9,551 nt of DNA. Origin: Flavobacteriaceae bacterium (GTDB lineage: Bacteria > Bacteroidota > Bacteroidia > Flavobacteriales > Flavobacteriaceae). The DNA lies in NCBI GenBank assembly GCA_013214425.1, contig JABSPN010000095.1, positions 1 through 9,551 of the forward strand, read 5' to 3'. A model generated the notes under the pieces. It ran no database searches, was not told the origin of the DNA, and worked only from the letters and a program-made list of their open reading frames with translations. Position numbers and translations under genes: made by a program. Numbering within the stretch: the stretch's first letter is position 1; the number at the start of each line of letters is the position of its first letter. Shown piece by piece: positions 6,831 through 9,551 of this stretch.

Positions 6831-6838
6831 CAAAAATA
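6831..6838 (-). promoter_or_regulatory. Candidate -7 element of the ribD operon promoter
   Basis: On the minus strand these bases read TATTTTTG, a perfect match to the Bacteroidota -7 consensus TAnnTTTG, followed by C as often seen. It lies about 42 bp upstream of the ribD TTG, giving a leader of roughly 35 nt. No good -33 TTG is found 17-19 nt further upstream; that stretch lies at the start of the divergent GNAT gene (about 6856-6861). Single-element matches are common in A+T-rich DNA, so confidence is limited. Confidence 0.4.
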
Positions 6839-6851
6839 CCATATTATTGGA

Positions 6852-7337
6852 ATGTCTGAAGTAATTATTAGAGAAATTAAATTAGAAGATAATAGTGCTG
6901 CAGCAAAGGTGATTAGAGAAGTTTTAGTGGAGATGGGAGTGCCTAAAGTTGGAACAGCCTATGAAGATAAAGCATTAGATGAGATGTATGAAACCTACGA
7001 TAGGGACAAAGCGGCCTATTTTGTAGTTGAAGAAAATCAAGAAATTATTGGGGGTGCTGGTATCGCTCAATTAGATAATTATGATGGAAATGTATGTGAA
7101 CTTCAAAAAATGTATTTTTCACCTAAGGCTCGTGGTAGAGGATTAGGATCTAAAATGATGCAAATCTGTCTCAATTTTGCAAAAGAGATTGGTTTTGATC
7201 AATGTTATTTAGAGACGATGCCTTATATGGAAGATGCCAGGAAATTGTATAAAAAAGTGGGCTTCACTTCTTTAGAAAAGCCTATGGGAGATACAGGACA
7301 TTATAACTGTTCTCGTTGGATGATAAGAGAGCTGTAA
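6852..7337 (+). CDS. GNAT-family N-acetyltransferase (first of pair)
   Basis: A 161-residue single-domain Gcn5-related acetyltransferase, transferring acetyl from acetyl-CoA to an amine. Acetyl-CoA binding motif A is visible as MYFSPKARGRGLGSKMM (87-103), with the R-G-R-G-L-G pyrophosphate loop at 94-99. Motif B, ARKLYKKVGF (129-138), has the usual Tyr and the GF turn. The N-terminal part (IREIKLEDNSAAAKVIREVL) is the first strand and helix of the fold. The acceptor is unknown. The start is ATG, 62 bp from the divergent ribD start. It is directly followed by the second GNAT gene with no spacing, and that in turn by prmC, so the three are likely one transcript. The two GNATs share only the family motifs and are not recent duplicates. 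A partial -7 match (TACCTTTA, 6802-6809) precedes the gene. Confidence 0.9.
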   Translation: MSEVIIREIKLEDNSAAAKVIREVLVEMGVPKVGTAYEDKALDEMYETYDRDKAAYFVVEENQEIIGGAGIAQLDNYDGNVCELQKMYFSPKARGRGLGSKMMQICLNFAKEIGFDQCYLETMPYMEDARKLYKKVGFTSLEKPMGDTGHYNCSRWMIREL

Positions 7338-7796
7338 ATGAGTTCAGCAATAAAAATTATACGTACAGATTCTTCTCACGAAGATTTTATACAATTAGTA
7401 GCACTTCTCGATGCTGATTTAGCGATGCGTGATGGAGACGAACACGAATATTATCATCAGTTTAATAATATAGATGTGCTCAAATATACTGTAGTAGTCT
7501 ACTGTGATGATCATGCAATTGGTTGCGGTGCCATTAAGCAATTTCAAACCAACTCGGTCGAAGTAAAGAGAATGTTCACTAAACCAGAAAGCAGAGGTAA
7601 AGGAATCGCTACACAAATCCTTTTAGAGTTAGAACAATGGGCCAAAGAATTAGGCTTTCAAAAGAGCGTTTTAGAAACGGGAAAACGTCAACCAGAAGCC
7701 ATTGCTTTATACACAAAGAATAACTATCAAATCATTCCAAATTACGGACAATATATTGGGATTGATAATAGTTTATGTTTTGAGAAAGAACTATAA
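7338..7796 (+). CDS. GNAT-family N-acetyltransferase (second of pair)
   Basis: A 152-residue GNAT-fold acetyltransferase with acetyl-CoA motif A at KRMFTKPESRGKGIATQIL (77-95; R-G-K-G-I-A at 86-91) and motif B at EAIALYTKNNYQ (120-131), where Tyr125 is in the usual general-acid position. The N-terminal region LLDADLAMRDGDEHEYYHQF (23-42) is characteristic of a GNAT subgroup that I associate with Bacteroidota genomes; its substrate is not known to me. GCGAIKQFQTNSVEVKRM (62-79) forms the central beta strands leading to motif A. ATG follows the first GNAT's TAA with no base between, and the stop is in turn followed directly by the prmC ATG. This spacing suggests translational coupling, but not necessarily a shared function with PrmC. 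Confidence 0.9.
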   Translation: MSSAIKIIRTDSSHEDFIQLVALLDADLAMRDGDEHEYYHQFNNIDVLKYTVVVYCDDHAIGCGAIKQFQTNSVEVKRMFTKPESRGKGIATQILLELEQWAKELGFQKSVLETGKRQPEAIALYTKNNYQIIPNYGQYIGIDNSLCFEKEL

Positions 7797-8651
7797 ATGA
7801 CAATTACTCAGTATAGAAATACACTACAAGAAAGTTTGTTGGGAATTTATCCTAAGGATGAGATAGATGCTTTTCTCTTCAGGCTATCAGAATCTTTTTT
7901 GGACTTAAAGAGAATTGATTTTAATCTTAGTCCTGATCAAGTAATTCCTGAATCCAAATTAAGCGTATTATTAGAAGCTATAGACTTTTTGAAGCAAGAG
8001 CAACCGATTCAGTATATAATTGGTTCAACAGAGTTTTATGGCTTAGAATTTAAAGTAAACCCAACGGTGCTTATTCCAAGACCTGAAACAGAAGAATTAG
8101 TGGCTTGGATCATTCAGGATTTTAAAAAAAGAAATAAGACAGAACAGCTATCAATATTAGATATTGGCACTGGTTCTGGTTGTATTCCAATTAGTTTGAA
8201 GAGGAATTTGAAAAATGCTAAGCTTAGTGCAATAGATGTTTCCCAAGAAGCCTTACAAGTAGCTAATGAAAATGCTGCATTAAATACTGTTTCCATTGAA
8301 TTTATAAAAAGCAATATTCTCACCACAACATCTTTACCCAAACAGTATGATGTGATTGTTTCCAATCCGCCCTATGTTAGGCTTTTGGAAAAGCAGGAAA
8401 TCAAGTCAAATGTATTAGACAATGAGCCTCATTTGGCACTATTTGTAGAAGATGACGATGCATTGTTGTTTTACAGGAAAATATCAGAGTTAGCGAAAGG
8501 CGCTTTAAGAGAGAATGGAGCCTTGTACTTTGAAATCAATCAATATTTAGGAAAAGAGACAAAAGAATTAGTAGCTTCTTTTGGTTTTCAAGTTGAGCTA
8601 AAACAAGACTTGTTTGGAAATTATAGAATGCTAAAAGCGGTTTTGGAATAA
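7797..8651 (+). CDS. prmC: Peptide chain release factor N5-glutamine methyltransferase PrmC (HemK)
   Basis: A 284-residue cytoplasmic enzyme that uses S-adenosylmethionine to methylate the Gln of the GGQ motif in release factors RF1 and RF2. The N-terminal helical domain (about 1-75) contains QEQPIQYIIGSTEFYGLEF (67-85), the release-factor-binding region typical of PrmC. The methyltransferase domain begins at LIPRPETEELV (92-102). The SAM-binding motif is LDIGTGSGCIPI (121-132), with acidic Asp147 at the end of the next strand. The catalytic NPPY motif is at 190-193. Length fits the family (about 280). The ATG abuts the stop codon of the preceding GNAT gene, so it is the third gene of that cluster. 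A non-coding stretch with simple repeats follows the TAA. Confidence 0.96.
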   Translation: MTITQYRNTLQESLLGIYPKDEIDAFLFRLSESFLDLKRIDFNLSPDQVIPESKLSVLLEAIDFLKQEQPIQYIIGSTEFYGLEFKVNPTVLIPRPETEELVAWIIQDFKKRNKTEQLSILDIGTGSGCIPISLKRNLKNAKLSAIDVSQEALQVANENAALNTVSIEFIKSNILTTTSLPKQYDVIVSNPPYVRLLEKQEIKSNVLDNEPHLALFVEDDDALLFYRKISELAKGALRENGALYFEINQYLGKETKELVASFGFQVELKQDLFGNYRMLKAVLE

Positions 8652-8652
8652 A

Positions 8653-8746
8653 AATGACAATAGGAACAGTAATGTCAATGAAAGTCAAAATGAAAATGAT
8701 CAATATCAATGAAAATGAAAGTGAAAATGCAGTAATGACAAATGAT
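8653..8746. repeat. Degenerate AATGNN hexamer repeat
   Basis: Right after prmC about 94 bp are built of imperfect six-base units, mostly AATGAA, AATGAC, AATGTC or AATATC. In-phase units start at 8653, 8659, 8671, 8677, 8689 and 8695; after a one-base shift at 8701 more follow at 8702, 8708, 8714, 8720 and 8726, then AATGAC at 8734 and AATGAT at 8741. The stretch is non-coding and lies between two plus-strand genes. It looks like a decayed simple repeat rather than a gene or a regulatory RNA. Confidence 0.6.
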
Positions 8747-8769
8747 ATATAGACGTTAATGCTTTTATC

Positions 8770-8811
8770 AGGTCGAGCGAGTTTACGCTAAGCAAAGTCA
8801 AAGAGCGACCT
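8770..8811. repeat. REP-like imperfect inverted repeat
   Basis: The outer arms AGGTCG (8770-8775) and CGACCT (8806-8811) are perfectly complementary, and an inner AGCG/CGCT pair (8776-8779 and 8786-8789) could form a second small stem. The core, GCTAAGCAAAGTCAAAGAGC, resembles the G-AGCG-AGTCGA-G palindromes that I recall as scattered intergenic repeats in Flavobacteriia, with several G-to-A changes. No T-tract follows, so a terminator is unlikely. That it belongs to a repeat family is from memory, not from a search. Confidence 0.4.
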
Positions 8812-8841
8812 AGACAACATATAAATAACTCGAATTTGAAT

Positions 8842-9420
8842 ATGAAAAATATCACTGTTTTTTGTGGATCCAGTATCAGTAACAATGAGGTGTTAATTAA
8901 CCAGGCCTACGAGTTAGGAAAGTTTTTAGCCAAACGTAACATTGCATTAATTTATGGAGGTGCCAAAATTGGTTTGATGGGAAAGGTAGCCGATGGTGTT
9001 TTGGATCACGCAGGCGAAGCAATTGGTATTATCCCTAAATTTTTGACCTCAAAAGAAGTGCTACATGAAGGACTTTCCAGAATAATTGTTACTGAAACGA
9101 TGCATGAGCGTAAAGAGAAGATGCACAATTTATGTGACGGTTTTATTACATTACCTGGTGGCTTTGGAACACTTGAAGAATTGTTTGAAGCCCTAACCTG
9201 GTCGCAATTGGGGTTACATCAAAAACCTATTGGTATACTCAATTCAAATGGTTTTTATAATGACATGCTCAAGTTTATCGATCAAATGATTACCTCAGAA
9301 CTATTAAAGCCTTCCAATAAAGAATTACTGATTGTTTCAGATACTATTCAAGATTTATTCCAACAGATGGGTGATTTCGTGCCGCATCCCGTTCCCAAAT
9401 GGATGAACAAGAATCTATAA
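8842..9420 (+). CDS. LOG-family cytokinin riboside 5'-monophosphate phosphoribohydrolase-type protein
   Basis: A 192-residue Rossmann-like protein of the LOG/TIGR00730 family. These enzymes cleave the N-glycosidic bond of nucleoside 5'-monophosphates (AMP or cytokinin nucleotides), releasing base and ribose 5-phosphate. Visible motifs from this start: VFCGSS (6-11), YGGAKIGLMGKVADG (38-52), the catalytic region MHERKEKMH (87-95), and the family hallmark LPGGFGTLEELFEAL (104-118). A TTG two codons upstream (8836) is in frame, but ATG at 8842 puts the first strand (MKNITVFCGSS) at the normal position, so I prefer it. It is annotated in databases sometimes as a lysine decarboxylase, which is a misnomer. 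About 190 bp of repeat-containing DNA precede it, and no convincing promoter was found there. The true bacterial substrate is uncertain. Confidence 0.93.
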   Translation: MKNITVFCGSSISNNEVLINQAYELGKFLAKRNIALIYGGAKIGLMGKVADGVLDHAGEAIGIIPKFLTSKEVLHEGLSRIIVTETMHERKEKMHNLCDGFITLPGGFGTLEELFEALTWSQLGLHQKPIGILNSNGFYNDMLKFIDQMITSELLKPSNKELLIVSDTIQDLFQQMGDFVPHPVPKWMNKNL

Positions 9421-9451
9421 TTTCCATTATCGATAAAAAAGACTAACTTTG
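9421..9451 (+). promoter_or_regulatory. Candidate promoter for the right-edge lipoprotein gene
   Basis: TAACTTTG at 9444-9451 is a perfect match to the Bacteroidota -7 consensus TAnnTTTG. TTTC at 9421-9424 sits 19 nt upstream, the correct distance for the -33 element, though it lacks the final G. It lies just after the LOG-family stop and just before the lipoprotein signal peptide, which supports a new transcription unit starting about 9456-9458. Confidence 0.45.
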
Positions 9452-9477
9452 GGTGTCATCAATTCAAAAACAAGTAC

Positions 9478-9551
9478 ATTAGGAAACTCAAATCCTTATT
9501 GCAACTAGTATTTTCTTTCTTGTTATTCAATTGTTCAAATGATGATTCCTA
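9478..9551 (+). CDS. Probable lipoprotein, N-terminal fragment (continues beyond window)
   Basis: The frame with codons starting at 9478 reads IRKLKSLLQLVFSFLLFNC, then SNDDS, to the window end. This is a typical lipoprotein signal: a basic n-region (RKLK), a hydrophobic core (LLQLVFSFLLF) and a Cys (codon 9532-9534) followed by Ser-Asn-Asp-Asp, as in many Bacteroidota lipoproteins. The frame is open back to the LOG-family stop at 9418-9420. There is no ATG or GTG in it. The possible starts are ATT at 9478, which gives a 19-residue signal to the Cys, and TTG at 9499, which would give only 11 residues before the Cys and no basic n-region. I set the start at 9478 provisionally. The mature part lies outside the window, so the function is unknown. 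Confidence 0.45.
   Translation, partial: MRKLKSLLQLVFSFLLFNCSNDDS

Noticed and set aside
6790..6851. FMN riboswitch upstream of ribD
   Set aside because: Only 62 bp separate ribD from the divergent GNAT gene, too short for an RFN element, and no conserved RFN helices are seen.
6852..7796. Tandem GNAT genes as an acetyltransferase toxin module or recent duplication
   Set aside because: There is no antitoxin-like partner gene, and the two proteins share only the general GNAT motifs.
8836..8841. TTG at 8836 as the start of the LOG-family gene
   Set aside because: It adds only two residues; ATG at 8842 fits the family N-terminus. A near -7 match here (CGAATTTG) is also too close to the start and has two mismatches.
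9427..9436. TTATCGATAA palindrome after the LOG-family gene as a terminator
   Set aside because: The self-complementary run has no loop or stable stem, followed by A rather than T on the coding strand.

Overview
The window looks like a chromosomal housekeeping segment of a Bacteroidota genome, most likely of the class Flavobacteriia. The basis is the high A+T content, the DnaA sequence type, promoter-like motifs of the Bacteroidota TAnnTTTG kind, starts without clear Shine-Dalgarno sequences, and a Cys-Ser-Asn-Asp-Asp lipoprotein N-terminus at the right edge. No mobile element, CRISPR array, rRNA or tRNA gene, or defence system is visible.

Layout. Positions 1-356 hold the 3' end of an unrecognised gene (+). 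It converges on a minus-strand block that reads dnaA (3068 to 1641), then a low-molecular-weight protein tyrosine phosphatase, then a short RsmI-like SAM methyltransferase that abuts it with no gap. An AU-rich hairpin with a T-tract just after dnaA looks like an intrinsic terminator. A 210-bp divergent region with a perfect 9-bp inverted repeat separates dnaA from a plus-strand 4HBT acyl-CoA thioesterase. The thioesterase overlaps, tail to tail by 12 bp, a second minus-strand operon: ribD, a HAD phosphatase, an EamA/DMT transporter and a YigZ/IMPACT protein. Divergent from ribD runs a tight plus-strand cluster, GNAT, GNAT, prmC, with zero-base junctions. A roughly 190-bp gap carrying a degenerate AATGNN hexamer repeat and a REP-like inverted repeat leads to a LOG-family phosphoribohydrolase. 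The window ends in the first codons of a probable lipoprotein gene.

How the genes may work together. DnaA starts replication. RibD catalyses two successive steps of riboflavin synthesis. The HAD enzyme overlaps ribD by 4 nt, which makes it a reasonable candidate for the dephosphorylation step that follows RibD, and the EamA protein could move a flavin or an unrelated metabolite. Both ideas are inference. PrmC methylates release factors.

No clearly novel system is visible. The points most worth a second look are the run of TTG starts in the ribD operon (three of four genes, with ribD lacking any other Met codon), the riboflavin-phosphatase hypothesis, the hexamer plus REP-like intergenic region, the hairpin upstream of dnaA, and the lipoprotein gene with no standard start codon near its signal peptide.
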